The notes under the pieces: model-generated
Database searches by the model: none
What the model was told of the DNA's origin: nothing
The model's input: the letters and a program-made list of their open reading frames with translations, nothing else
NCBI GenBank assembly: GCA_036346265.1
Contig: CM070707.1
Coordinates: 19,232,826 to 19,296,825, forward strand
Length of the DNA: 64,000 nt
From: Melocanna baccifera
Taxonomy: Eukaryota > Streptophyta > Magnoliopsida > Poales > Poaceae
Reading direction: 5' to 3'
Translations under genes and position numbers: made by a program
In this document: piece after piece, positions 36,684 through 48,427 of the stretch
How positions within the stretch are numbered: position 1 is the first letter of the stretch
How the letters are laid out: each line of letters begins with the position of its first letter

Positions 36684-37194
36684 ATGGCGGAGGAGAGGAA
36701 GCACCACTTCTTCCACCACAAGAAGGACGAGGAGGACAAGCCCGCCGGGGAGTACGGCGGGGGCTACTCGGAGACCGTGGCCACGGAGGTGGTGACCACC
36801 GGCGAGGACGAGTACGAGAGGTACAAGAAGGAGGAGAAGCACCACAAGCACAAGGAGCACCTCGGCGAGATGGGCGCCGCCGCCGCCGGAGCCTTCGCGC
36901 TCGTACGTATATATTCTCTCCTTTCACTGGCTATAGCTAGCACGAGGAGTACACGCACGCGTGTTTAATTTGATGCGCTTTGATTCTGTGATCGCCGGCA
37001 CGCAGTACGAGAAGCACGAGGCGAAGAAGGACCCGGAGAACGCGCACAGGCACAAGATAGCGGAGGGGATCGCGGCGACGGCGGCCGTGGGCGCCGGCGG
37101 GTACGCCTTCCACGAGCACCACGAGAAGAAGAAGGACCACAAGGACGCCGAGGAGGCCAGCGGCGAGAAGAAGCACCACCATCTCTTCGGCTGA
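36684..37194 (+). CDS. ASR protein (abscisic acid, stress, ripening; ABA/WDS domain)
   Basis: Two exons, 36684-36902 and 37006-37194, with a GT-AG intron of 103 bp. They total 408 nt, 135 residues. ASR proteins are small, hydrophilic, His-rich plant proteins induced by ABA and drought; they bind zinc and act as chaperones and DNA-binding regulators. The N-terminus has a zinc-binding His-rich stretch (KHHFFHHKK). The ABA/WDS domain spans about residues 50-125, from YERYKKEEKHHKHKEHLGE to GGYAFHEHHEKK. The Lys-rich C-terminus ends KKHHHLFG. The intron falls right after the AAGAFAL motif, as in other ASR genes. The frame is intact. Which ASR paralogue this is cannot be settled here; stress regulation is inferred from the family. 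Confidence 0.95.
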
Positions 37195-37594
37195 TCGGTC
37201 GATCGGCCTCGCTCGCCGACCGCCGGCCGGCGACCCCCGCATGTGTGTATGTGTGTGTGTGTCTTTGACGAGTCATAAAGCCTCCGACCTCGCGCGCTTG
37301 TGTTTGTTTGTGTGCGCCCGCGAGAGAGGCTGAGGTGTGGGGCCGGCCGTGCGCTCAGAGGTGTTTTGGATTTTCTGTGCACGAGTACGTGTCTTTTGAA
37401 TAAGCGGGAGTGGTGTATCTCTCCCAGGTCCTGTCCTATCCATCCGTGTATGTTAAGTTGTACCCTATACATGCGCCGCGCGCGCGCATGCATGTCCAAG
37501 TGTAACTTAACTTTATGCATCCCGCATAGAACTTTGCTTAATTTGCTTATTTCAGTTGACTCGTTCCTTTGAATTTTGCTGTGGGTAAGATTGT

Positions 37595-38500
37595 AAATGA
37601 GGCGAGCTCGAACAGGTCTTAGTTGTGTTTTGAGTTTAAACTTGAGCTCGAGTTTGACTTGATTTAAGTTTGAGTTCAGTTCAAGTAAACTCGGTAACAA
37701 TTAATAATTCAACATACCTTGATTTCAACAATGAGAGAAACTCAAATATCCACAAATTTCTAGTTCATCGCAACAACATAAGAAAGGAGAGGTGAGGGAA
37801 ATAGTTCATACTTAGATCTGATTGAAAAAGGATAGATGAAGGCATCATATTGAACCCGTTGCGATGGTGGAGGAGAAGACTAGAGGACGTCGTAGTTGGA
37901 AACACTTCGCCAGGCTCGTTGTGTCATCGTGCTTAGAGGGCATCAGCGGCTCATGCGCGTTGCTGTGCTTAGAGAGCATCGTCGGGCGATGACCGAGGGA
38001 TGGACTTCACCATAGGAAGTGGTGTGGGTGGGAGGAGGGATGGCGGGCGGGATCAGAGGCGACGAGAGGGATGGAATCAAAGAGAGGCAGTGGAATGAGA
38101 GGAGATGCTGCAAGGGAGGTGGCCAATGGGATGGGAGGCAGCAGTTGGTGGGATGGGAGCCTGGTAGGAGAGGCGGCGAAAGGGAGTCCATGACTAGGCA
38201 AAGATTGGGTGGGATCGGGAAGAATGGAGAAAGAATTGAAGAGGTTGGAGACTAGGGTTGGCTTGGCTCGGGCGTTGGGACGATGGGGTATTAAGGTGAA
38301 TTTTGAAATTGGGATAGAAGGACTGAGGGTGTGATGGTTAGGAAATATACTGAGCCTTAACGAGTTATTTGAGCTCAGCTCATTGAAACTTGTGAGCTCA
38401 GGATCAAGCTCGAGCTCAGCCCGTTTTGAGCTCAAGCCGAACTCGAAACGAGCTTAGAGTAAGTCGAGCTCAAGTAGCTCATGAGTCTCGAGCTTTTTTT
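37595..38500. mobile_element. Probable DNA transposon with GAGCTC-rich subterminal repeats
   Basis: Both ends are dense in GAGCTCGA/TTGAGCTC variants in opposite orientations (37600-37690 and 38340-38490), a pattern I associate with non-autonomous plant DNA elements of hAT type. The interior is G-rich with no recognisable protein. Exact termini and target duplication could not be fixed. Confidence 0.45.
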
Positions 38501-39477
38501 TATAACCCTAGATGTGTGTTTCAAAATATGAACGATGCATACGAATTTATCAATGTTTTTCCTTATCTACCTTTATTTATCACTCATTTCTCTCTCCTAT
38601 ATTTATAGAGCATATTTTTTAGGCTACGGCTTATGGTTTTTGGTTAATGAATATTGATTACTAAAAGAAATCAAAACCAAAAACCGATTGAAAAGCTGAA
38701 AAGAACGGGGTCATAAGTAACACTTCCACAAAACTATTCTCTCACACATTTCTAAGGTATTTATAGCATAGGTAGCATGGTCATTTCCTCTTATTTTTTA
38801 TCTTGATTTTGCAATCTCTTTAATCCCCGTGCCAATCAAAATACATCTTATAAAAAAGCAGGGGAGTATTCAGTTGGAATCCACTTTTGGTTTGTGTGTT
38901 TCAAATTTTGTGCAACTATTAAGGGGTGGAACATAGAAGCACCATAAATAGTTATACTAATGCATGTGGCAAGCACTTTAGTGACAGCCCATTCGGCTGT
39001 GATGGCCAAACAGCCCAAAACAACACTAACACTGCACTACGGACGCGTGGCGACAGCCCATTCGGCTAGGACCTAACAAAGGTACCGAAACATCCCCAGG
39101 ATCGACTGGCTTAAGCCAAACCATCCTACCCAACTTTCTTATATCTCAGCTCATCCCTTAGACTAATCAGGTCCAAACCATCGACCATGGCTACCTCCAA
39201 AGCACCTATACATCAAAGATTAAAAAAATATTTCGGACACAAGTTCTTTACAACTTCAAGCACATTAGTCAAAACATATTTCATACATCATAAATGCGAT
39301 AACATAAACTAAAAAACTCAACCATGATCATTTTCCCAAAATCATTGAAACCTCTCAGGTAAGAACTGATCATGACTAGTCTGACCATTATTGTCCAACC
39401 GGTCTGACTGTCAGCCTAGTCAGACCGCTCCTCTTATGATGGTTTGACCGCCAGGGCAACACGACCCTCTTTAAAAA
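38501..39477. other. Intergenic, old repeat sequence
   Basis: No gene seen. The octamer-like CAGCCCATTCGGCT occurs twice (about 38985 and 39055). CCGGTCTGACTG-type motifs at 39364-39470 recur at 39770-39890, which suggests an old LTR or satellite-like remnant. Confidence 0.35.
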
Positions 39478-39636
39478 GGGGGATTGGATCATATACCCTC
39501 CTCTTAGTTGGGAAATTGAGGATTTACCCTCCACATCTCAATGACATGTGGGGTCATCATAAGTCACTGACATGTGGGCCAGGAGGGTAAATCTTCAATT
39601 TCCATCTAAGAGGAGGGTATATGATCAATAATTCCC
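39478..39636. mobile_element. Palindromic MITE-like element
   Basis: Same family as 33321-33460. The arms GGATCATATACCCTCCTCTTA and aagaggagggtatatgatc surround ATGTGGGGTCATCATAAGTC. It is long enough to fold into a near-complete hairpin. Confidence 0.7.
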
Positions 39637-40093
39637 TTTGAAAATGCTGTTAAATGCTATCTAGTTTTTGCTCAAACCTCTATTTAAGGTGACACCTAGT
39701 AAGACATCTTTGGACACTCCGACACATTAGTTTGGTATCCACATGCTGAAAGCCAACATGGCCGATCTGACTGCTTGAACCGCTGCTTGGCAAAATGCCC
39801 AAGGGGCAACTCGGCCGGTCTAACAAGCTATACATAGCGGCCCGACCGGCTCTGCACAGCAGTTAGACCGGCCACTAATAGGCAACACTGAAAAACCATA
39901 AATTTTCACAAATACAAATTCTAACTCGACATGATTGCCAATTATTCAGTATAGATAAATCATGAACATCCTCAACACGGTTCTTCGTATGTACCTGACA
40001 ACGCTATTACACTGGAGGTGAGGCTACCGACCCCCCCCGTTTTCAGAGACACGGATTTGCAGGTCCGGTGGCACGGCGCCGGAAAAGGCCAGG

Positions 40094-43000
40094 TCACCGG
40101 TGCCTCGCCGGGAGCCCACCCCCACCGCCCTTGTGCATGAAGCCATTTCTGCTTTTCGGATTTTGTATGTCGTTGATATCCATCACCTGTATTGTCCTCT
40201 GCTTTTTCGCTGCCAAAAAGTAAACATTAAATAAGAACAGCTGACTAGCATTTTTAATCTGTTTCAGTTGGGTCATTCTTGAGATATCGCATTTCAAATA
40301 CGACCACTTGTCATTTTGCTTCCTACTCTAGTAGTATTAATATTGTTTTTTTGAAGGAAACTAGTAGTGTCAACTGTAACAGTTAAAAAACATTCTAAGG
40401 ACTTCAGATGGGAAGCCAACAGTTTGTTACATTTACCACTAAGGTTTATAATGTATGTAAATAATAATTTAGTAATTTACCACTTTGTGCCTCCTGATAA
40501 TTCTCTTGGAGCCTCTTCCTTGCAGAATCCAGCCTATCATGGTCCAGAAGACTGTCCTGCTCCCTCACCATCTTCTGCATCGAGAACTCAAAATCATTCT
40601 CGCAGATTTTGCATCTGTCTAAGACAGCATCCAGACTCCTTTTTACAGTTGCAAAGCAGTAAGAAGTTTCTCGTTTCGCGAGAACTGTAATTCCTTTGTT
40701 CACTGAAAGTGGAACATAAAACCTTTTTTTGCAAAGTTGAATGATTAGACACCATTGTGCAATGAGTAGTGACAAGTCAGGCAAAATCAGTCAAAAGATG
40801 CTACATCTGGGGTCCATACTGATAGAGCTAGTTCTACTTTAAACAAAATGCATTGCACAACCTCTGTTTGATAGCAATGGGGACTAGAAAAAAAAGAGAA
40901 AGATCTGGTTATATGATATAGCCTTACAGCTGGAGCAGAGGATGAAGTAGTAGAATAATTGTTGTTGTTGATCTGTCTGGAATTATGATATGCTGGTGCA
41001 GGGCTCACTCTATGTTTCGCCTCCATTGTCGACTCGATCCCATTACTAATCCTCTCTGGGCTTGAACTATCTAAATTTTCAGAAACAAAAGAACATGTCG
41101 ATAAGTGCATTATTATGGGTATGAAAAATGATGAAAACTAAAATACATCGTCTTTGGAAGATAAATATGTCACTCACTGTGCCTCTGTGGGCTAGGGGAA
41201 TACTTGAACTCTGAAACCTAGAAGGTTGCATCAGCAAGGAAGGTGCCATTGTTACAGAGTTTACAGCCAGATAAGAGAAGTATAATAAGGTCTACAAAAG
41301 AAACTCAAACAGAGGCATCATTGTAACTAATAGCTACTGGGTTTGCAGAAACTCTTAGTTTACTCAGCATGAGAAAAGCATGGAAAAATTACTTTGTCAG
41401 AACTGTGATTGTTTGGTAGTAAACTATAGAGGAATAATTGGGAGGGGAATATTCTGGGCACAATACTTCTTATCAAAAAGAAACTTTCTACAGACTAGGG
41501 AATCATAAAAGAAGCTTGTGGTGTGGTTGTTTATGTTAAGGATATAGAGTAGAGTTGTATTAGGATATAGAGTTTGTATTCTATTCTACATATGTCTTAT
41601 CTCTAGATGGCATATCTCCTTATACTCTTCTATATATATATGGCCCCTTGGGCCTTTCTTAACATAGTATCAGAGCTAAGATTCATACCTCTCGAATCCT
41701 AGCCTCCGCAAGTCTTTCGCTGCCGTTACCCCCGGAGGATCAATCTCTACTCTCGGGGGCGGCCACCTCATCTACCAGGTCGTGGCCTCTTCAAGCCCGG
41801 ATCTGACGCTCTCCGTCGGGGCTTGGTGCACGTGGCCTCCTCCGCCGTCGCCGGAGTGGCCAACTTGCCGGCCTCCTCCGGATCCGGCTGGATCCGGCCT
41901 GCCTTGGCCACCATCGCCGGCGCCTCGGCTTCCCGCTCGACTGGCGAGTGTTCGGCGGAGATGAGAGAGCGCCCCTCCGCATCGAATCCGCGGGTCGCCA
42001 CTGACGTCGGGATGCAGAGACACGGGCTGCAGCTCCGCACGAAACCGGCGGTGTCCTCCTCGTCGCGGCTACGGCAAGCCGGACCTTGGGCCCGCCGCGC
42101 TCTGCGCCCAGCCTTGGGCTCGCTGGAGGTCGTGCGATCGTCCAGATCGAGCAACCCGCTCCTCTTCTCGACCGAAGAATCCATCTCCGTTGCCAAGACC
42201 GGCGGGCGATGTCTGCTCTCTCTATCCTCTTTTATTGCCGTGCGGACCGTAAGGTTGTTTAACGGTGGAAGAGAGGCAGCATCTTCTTGCTATTACATGG
42301 TGGTCTTTGAAGGCTGTGATGCTCACAGGAGGAAGAAGGATATCTTTTGGTGGTGTTGAGAGCTTTCAGTTGCTGCTTTAGTATTTTGCCGCGCAGAATT
42401 TTGAGTAATTTAGGATTTTGAGTTTTCCGCTGTGTCCATTTCAAATCTATAGTCTTTATCTTCCAATACGTCTATGCCATGTGAGTCCACAAATTTTTAT
42501 GTATTTTCGTCGATTTCTTTGCAAGTCTCAGTCCATCCTTTAGGATTTTGTATGGTTGGTGCCGTCCCTCTCGCGCCTGTATGGCTCTTCTCCGGTTCGT
42601 CTTCACCGGATCTAGCCTTACCCTGTTCGGATCCAGCCTCATTCGTGCTGGATCCGGACTCCTCCGTGGGCGGCCTCTCGCGTCGCATCTCCGAACTTTT
42701 AAAGCCGCCGCGCTTCTTGTGCACTGCGTTTCTATTGCGCTTCTTGTGCACTGCGCCGCCGTTATCTCGGTCTATGATGTCGCCGCTCTTCTTTCTGAGC
42801 CGCCACCCCGAGCTTTTAAAACCGCCACGTTTTTGGGAAAATTGAATATATAGGATCAAGTTGAGAGTGTTTTGATAAAATAGGATCAAGTTTATTGTGC
42901 TTATAAATATAGGACTGAGTTGAGTGTATCCTTGTAAATATGGTATTCTTCCCATTTTAATTTTATTTTCATTTTCCAGCCCTTTTTCTCAACGTGAAAT

Positions 43001-45625
43001 GACTCTTTTGCCCCTAAAATATGGGTGCCGCCCCGCGCGCGCGCCTCGCTCGGGCCGCGCCGCGCCGCTGGCGCCGCCGCCGCGCCGCGCTCGCGCGCGC
43101 GCGCCGCTCCCTCGCGCCCGCGAGCGCCGCCGCCCGCGAAGTTCGCGGCGCGCGCTCGCTCGCCGCCGCAAGGCGCAGGTGGCCGCGGACGGACCGACGC
43201 CGACGCCGGCGTGGTGGCTGCGACCGGCGAGCCCCGTGCTGCGCTCCCACTTCTACGCCATTAAGGCCTTCTCGCCCTCTCCGTGCTCTCCTCGCAGCCG
43301 AGCTCGCTGCCTTCTTCAATGGTGGAATCTTGCCGCCTCGTTATCGGCGCCGAGTCGCCACGCCTCTTGGCTGCGCTCCGTTACATACGCGCGCGCCGCT
43401 CCAGCTTCCTCACCGACGCGCGCGTCGTGTTTTCCTCATCCGAGCGCCGACCGCTTTATCCAAAGGCTCGGCCGCTTTTACATCCACCTCAAGCGCGCGG
43501 GGCGAGGAGGAGCGCGGCGCGCGCCAGCGAGGCGCGCGGCGCGCCCAGCGAGGAGCTGCCGTGAGCGGCACCCATATTTTGGGGGCCAAAGAGTCATTTC
43601 ACGTTGAGAAAAAGGGTTGAAAAATGAAAATGAAATTAAAATGGGAAGAATACTATATTTACAAGAATACACTCAACTCAGTCCTATATTTACAAGCACA
43701 ATAAACTTGATCCTATTTTATCAAAGCACTCTCAACTTGGTCCTATATATTCAATTTTCCCCATGTTTTTTCTGCACTGCGTTTCTATTGTGCTTCTTGT
43801 GCACTGCGTTGCCGCCGTCTCGGGCTTCAATCTGCTTTATGGGTTGCCAGCTTGCCACCATATCTTATAGGCTACTACATGACTTCGGATGAAGATCTTC
43901 TATTTTCGACACAACTTTCAAGAGCCGCATGCTACGACGATGTTTCAAGACTTGAATTTTGGATTTTAGTGTCAACTCTTTCAAATGCAATGCTATTTGC
44001 ATACGCCTTGCATTTGAGGGGGGTGTTAAGGATATAGAGTAGAGTTGTATTAGAATATAGAGTTTGTATTCTATTCCACATATGCCTTATCTCTAGATGG
44101 CATATTTCCTTGTACTCTCCTATATATGTGGCCCCTTAAGCCTCATATCAACACACAATATTCATAACAGTTTAGAGCCATTTCTATTTCTAAACAAGAA
44201 CTGTTACCTGAGAGCTTAGATGGTTCTTTCCTTGGATTTTCTCAGGGGAGTCGCCATCAGCTGCCATCGTCAAGAATTCAATTTCACCAATTTAGAGTTA
44301 TCAAAAACAGGAAAAAGTTTTTTTTTTGGAAAAAATCCTGAGTCAAAGACAATGTAATATTTTGCACAGTGACATACTGATGATCGAGCTGCCGCCGCTG
44401 GAATTGTGTAGGCGCACCCAGTCGTCCACTATCTCCTTCCACTTCCTTCAAGTTGCAAGCAACACCAAATTCCACAAAAGAGAAGAACAATTAAACCGCA
44501 TATTCCAACCATAATACATTTACAACTTAAGCAACAGTGTTCTTGTTCATCATCTTCTTCCTCACCTGATGAGCAGCTTCACCAGTCGCCGGACTTCGCC
44601 GGAGGGGTGCTTGCGCAGGCCATTCACATGCCGGCCGATGTCCGTCTCCTGCACGAACACAATCAACACAGACTTGAAGCTTTTACCCTCCTCCATGGCT
44701 GCTCAAACAAGCAACCGAACTAATTGCTCTTCCTTCTCCTTTCGTAAGGCAGACATAAAAGAAGGGTAAAAAGCTTGACCTGGAGCACCTCGTACGTGAT
44801 GTCCATGTCTGACAGGTTTTGCAGCAAGCTGACCACCTCGTCCTCCGACTGTGACAAAACAACACGAACGTGCAGTCTGTAGGCGCAGATTCTCTGACGT
44901 AGCTTCGGTACGTCAGGGCGTGACTTACGCTCGATCTGGCCGTTCATCTCCGGATGAACGGTCCAGATTATCTCTACTTTTATTTTTTAGTTTTTGATTT
45001 TTTTTAATTTTAGTTTTTTTTACTTTTATCTTTTTATCTAAAAAGATAAAAGTAAAAAAACTAAAATCTAAAATTAAAAAATTAAAAATTAAAAATAAAG
45101 TAGAATATCCGACCGCTCATCCGAGATGAACGCCGATCAAGCGTTAAGTTACGCCCTGACGTAGCGAAGCTAGTCAGAGAATCCCATTTGGCAGTCTGTG
45201 TGAAAAAGCTGAGCTTTTTGAGCGAATTCGTGTTGCGAGGTGGTAAAGATGGCTTCTTCAAGGACCTGGTCAGGGTCCTCCAAGAAGTCCTTTATGGCCA
45301 GGATCTTGTTCTCCAGGCCGAGCTCGCCGGCGCCGCCGACCTCGTCCGCCTCGCCCATGCCACCAGCGTCCGCGTCACCCTCCGCCTCCGGTGAGTCCGG
45401 GGCCTCCTCCGCCACAGCCGCCCCAGCACGTGGCGGCGGCGCGTCGCAGCTGCTGCAGCTGCCCCCGGCGTAGAGCCGCTCCACGATGCCGTCGCGGCGC
45501 GCACGCAGCTCGTCGGGTCGGTCCCGCGCCGCCGAAGCCAAAGCAGCGTGGACCAGCTCCCACACATCGCTCCCGCCCCCGAAGGCGGCCAGCGCGCGGC
45601 GGAGGCGCTCGTCCCGACCCATCAT
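40094..45625 (-). CDS. Mediator subunit 26-like / TFIIS N-terminal (LW) domain protein, nine exons
   Basis: Exons (minus): 45266-45625, 44780-44848, 44566-44648, 44378-44445, 44208-44260, 41178-41217, 40928-41070, 40481-40574 and 40094-40209. They total 1026 nt, 341 residues, all GT-AG. The N-terminal part is Ala/Glu-rich (starts MMGRDERLRRALAAFGGG). The helical TFIIS-N domain is at about 105-185, with DITYEVLQETDIGRHVNGLR, then KHPSGEVRRLVKLLIRKW. The C-terminal tail has SARKRLQENYQEAQ and KKQRTIQVMDI and ends GGLPARHR. Plant proteins with this architecture are annotated as probable MED26 subunits linking Mediator to elongation. The second Met codon could equally be the start. Intron 5 holds a 2.6-kb LTR element and intron 1 a fold-back element, both outside splice sites. 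The frame is intact. Confidence 0.9.
41534..41664 (+). repeat. 5' LTR of the intron-5 element
   Basis: 131 bp, TG..CA ends, with the tctatatatatatgg TATA-like stretch near the right end. Confidence 0.8.
42835..43761. mobile_element. Mutator-like element (MULE) with long inverted repeats
   Basis: 927 bp. Inverted repeats of about 190 bp start GGGAAAATTGAATATATAGG and end with its complement. They are flanked by a 9-bp target duplication CACGTTTTT / CATGTTTTT at 42826-42834 and 43762-43770, with one difference. A 9-bp duplication with long TIRs is typical of MULEs. The interior (about 43030-43570) is very GC-rich and could be acquired gene DNA (Pack-MULE-like), but no protein was recognised. 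Confidence 0.85.
44024..44153 (+). repeat. 3' LTR of the intron-5 element
   Basis: 130 bp, aligned with 41534-41664, with several substitutions and a diverged last 15 bases. Confidence 0.8.
44889..45183. mobile_element. Fold-back element in MED26-like intron 1
   Basis: The left arm gattctctgacgtagcttcg with gtacgtcagggcgtgacttacg is mirrored by acgccctgacgtagcgaagc and tagtcagagaatc. The middle is also self-complementary (cttttatctttttatct against agataaaagt), so the whole 295 bp can fold into a hairpin. No clear target duplication. Confidence 0.75.
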
Positions 45626-46271
45626 CGTCCGGCGACGCACCGGTATCGGATCTTGAACTCACACCACAGGACCCGACAACTAGGGTCCAACAGAAGCCTC
45701 CAAGCTCCCCCCGAACAAACTCTACGCGGCCAACCTCGTCATCCCCGCCTCCGGTCGGGCGCGCCCGTGTCGGCGGCGTGGATCATCAGAGGCGACGGCG
45801 GCGAGATTCGGACGGTTGGGTAGGACCCGGTAAGAGATCGACGGGACACGTTAAGGCGACGGTGGCTGGATTTGGTTGTGCTTCCGTTCGGTTGGAAAAC
45901 GGTTTCTTTGTTGTTGTGTTGGTGTCTCTTTTCATATTTTTTCGATCTAGATCGTTCAATCTAAATTACGAGCGGTTCAAATCGAGAAAACACAAACATC
46001 GATACGAGAACAAGAAAGCTCTGTTCGTTCGGTTGCCCCTCGCGATGCTCGCCGGTGAGTTCTTTCTGCCTGGCCCCATGGATTTTTTAACTCTTCTGGC
46101 CAGTGACCAAAATAGCCTCGGAAATCGTGGGGTCTTACCCTTTTGGTTGGGAGCAGCTAATTGGTAATTGCATGTTGTAGCCAATGGATGTGTTCCAAGA
46201 TCCGTGCGTTATGTAGGAAAAAACCAATGGGTCTCTGCGCTGCCTCTCTTGGCCTCATCAGTTTTACCGGG
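45626..46271. other. Upstream region of the MED26-like gene
   Basis: GC-rich next to the gene and turning AT-rich to the right. It should contain the 5' UTR and promoter on the minus strand. A frame on the plus strand through here has no recognisable domain and is not called. Confidence 0.4.
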
Positions 46272-46566
46272 TTTTAGTTCATGTTTAAAAGTAACATGAC
46301 TTTAATTTTTAACTATGATTTTTGATTGATTACGAAAGAGATTAAGAAAGTAAAGAAACTCACGTTGAGAAGCTACTTTAAAACTTTTGGCTGATTGTGA
46401 GAGAGATTGAATAAATAAGGGATACTCGCGTTGAGAAGTCACTCTATTCAAAACGACTTCTACAATTACTTCTACAAATGACTTATAGAAACCAATTTGA
46501 AAAGGTACTCTATTCAAAAGCCAGCTTCTAAAATCTAAAAACTAGAAACTGTTTAGAACGAGATCT
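46272..46566. mobile_element. MITE-like element, inverted relative to 47514-47726
   Basis: Left end TAGTTCATGTTTAAAAG, right end AACTGTTTAGAACGAGATCTT. The internal agagagattgaataaa and attcaaaacgacttctac blocks match, in reverse, 47514-47726. Confidence 0.6.
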
Positions 46567-46650
46567 TAATTTAGTATTAGTAATACAATGTTTCACAATT
46601 CACGGAAAACATATTAGCACATTAGTTTTTGCGTGTTGAGAATTGAACTA

Positions 46651-46915
46651 AGGGGGAGCTCAGTTCGGTTTATTAAGCCTGGTTTATGGCCGAATTTGAA
46701 CTGTAGCTGGCTTATTTGCACTGTAGCTAATGGTGGCTTATTTGGTATAATTAAATTTAAAAAATTAAAATAGAAAAAATGTTAGCCTATCACGTATAAT
46801 GCAAACGAGTATGAAAAAAAGGGCAAAAAGCTAAAAAAAAAGCCAAAAAGTTAGAAAATGACAAAATTTAAAAATAATAAAAAATAAGTTAGAAACCAAA
46901 AACTCAAGCCAAAAT
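46651..46915. mobile_element. MITE-like element, family T2
   Basis: Contains cactgtagctaatggtggctta, the ggtataattaaatttaaaaaat core and the cacgtataatgcaaacgag block shared with 33841-34107. Ends are approximate. Confidence 0.6.
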
Positions 46916-47513
46916 GTGCAAGAAGTAAATCTATTTGGTTGTGCCCTCTTGTCTTTTAACGTGGAAATATCAAATGCGGTATGACAGTTGGATGCGGATT
47001 GAATTTATCTATTATTATTAATAAATGCAAAGGTTCTTTAGATAAGTTTCTCCATAGCGTGTGAGTTTTGCATTATCTCTAGGTGTGATATGATTATTGT
47101 GATATAATAATAATTATTATTACATAAATTTTTTTGTAACTATAAATCTAATAATATAATTTTTATATAGCTAATCTAGATAGTTTTAAATTTATTGGGA
47201 CTATCCTAGAAACTCTCGTGATAATTAAGAGCGAATAGAACTGTCGTGTGTAAACATGATGCCAGCTACTACCGGCTTCATATGTTGCTGCGTCGAGCAT
47301 CTATCTGGCTTCAACATGCTTGATTGTGCCAAAAACTCTCGTGACACGAGTGAGCATGTGCGCCATGACACCATCATGTAGAACACACAATGAATAGCCA
47401 GCAGAGCTTGACATGAAATTAAGGGCATGTATGTTGGCTATGGTGATAAATCATCAACTGTAAAGAATAACCTACAAAAAGATGGTGTATAGAGAGGGAA
47501 AACCTAATGGACT
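46916..47513. other. Intergenic, no gene seen
   Basis: AT-rich, no coding signal. Confidence 0.4.
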
Positions 47514-47726
47514 TATGTTCTGTTCCAAATAATTTTTAACTTTTAAAAATTAGCTTTTGAAGGCATAGTTTTTAAAGGTGGTTTCTATAAACTGTTTGTA
47601 GGAACCACTTTGAATAGAGTAATTTTCCAACACAAGTATCTCTTAATTACTCTCTCAATCTCTCTTACAATTAGTTAAAACCTAAACTACAACCAAAATT
47701 CATAACACTTTTGAACAGAATCTTAG
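47514..47726. mobile_element. MITE-like element, inverted partner of 46272-46566
   Basis: Begins TATGTTCTGTTCC and ends TTTTGAACAGAATCT, an imperfect inverted repeat. The interior matches the reverse complement of 46272-46566. Confidence 0.6.
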
Positions 47727-48110
47727 ATACGGAGTACTTTTGCTCTATGTATAGTGTTTTACGCATATAAAATTGTTGGAACAGAAGGGCGCGCAGACCG
47801 GAGACGCGCTACATGTTAGGTTGGTTTCCACACAGTTTTGCCCCTAGCCAGCAGTCCGAAGTTTTTGTTTCGCTACATCCTGCATGTTAATTTACAGGGA
47901 AAAAAAACTCGATAGGATAATCGACTTTGCTAACTTTGGTCGAATTAAATTTAAACCATTTGGCCTGCTTGGAGATAATCACCGTAGAGCGAGCGCATGC
48001 TGATCATACGATTAATAACCATGCATGCATATTGAAAAGAAGCAAACGAAGGCAGGCATGCATGATATTGCAATGTTAATTTGGCACTCGGTCAAATTGA
48101 TTAGTGCTAA

Positions 48111-48114
<4 letters not shown>
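47727..48114. other. Intergenic, no gene seen
   Basis: Mixed composition with short palindromes such as catgcatgcat, no gene. Confidence 0.4.

Positions 48115-48194
<80 letters not shown>
48115..48194. repeat. (TA)n microsatellite
   Basis: About 40 uninterrupted TA units directly left of the truncated R element. Confidence 0.95.
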
Positions 48195-48196
<2 letters not shown>

Positions 48197-48290
48197 AAAA
48201 TACTTTTACACCGAGTGTAATTACACCCACCTCTAATATACCACCTAAACAAATTTAAAATACTCCTTTATCACTTTAGGTATACTTATA
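48195..48290. repeat. R element, truncated copy
   Basis: Starts GGAAAATACTTTTACACCG after a (TA)n tract and matches the first 100 bp of 52864-53215, then runs into another TA-rich tract next to Helitron H4. Confidence 0.8.
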
Positions 48291-48427
48291 TATATACATA
48301 TATATATATATACATATATATATATACTAGTAAGGTGCCCGTGCGTTGCAACAGAAAACCAAATAAAAGTGATGCATACTATCAAATATGATCTCAAACT
48401 GAATAATAAATATCAACTTTTTCTTAC

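Larger units (their letters stand above)
41534..44153 (+). mobile_element. Non-autonomous LTR retrotransposon in MED26-like intron 5
   Basis: Short LTRs 41534-41664 and 44024-44153 begin TGTTAAGGATATAGAG and are about 90% alike. The 5' LTR is followed by a PBS-like tagtatcagagct (initiator tRNA-Met), and the 3' LTR is preceded by a purine tract gaggggggtg. The 2.4-kb interior has no gag, RT or integrase match; it contains GC-rich sequence and a nested MULE. No matching 5-bp target duplication was found (gttta against cacaa). The element runs opposite to the host gene. Confidence 0.8.

Noticed and set aside
36924..37700. 258-residue frame opposite the ASR gene
   Set aside because: Shadow of the ASR second exon and its 3' region; no domain, and it includes repeats from the GT tract.
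41768..42359. Frames of 140-180 residues on both strands in the LTR element
   Set aside because: GC-rich interior of a non-autonomous LTR element. No gag or pol motif; frames on both strands are open because of composition.
42924..43620. Arg/Ala-rich frames of about 200 residues
   Set aside because: They lie in the GC-rich interior and inverted repeats of the MULE, are open in several frames at once, and have no recognisable domain.
45391..46167. 258-residue plus-strand frame
   Set aside because: Antisense to exon 1 of the MED26-like gene and its GC-rich upstream region, with no domain or splice support.
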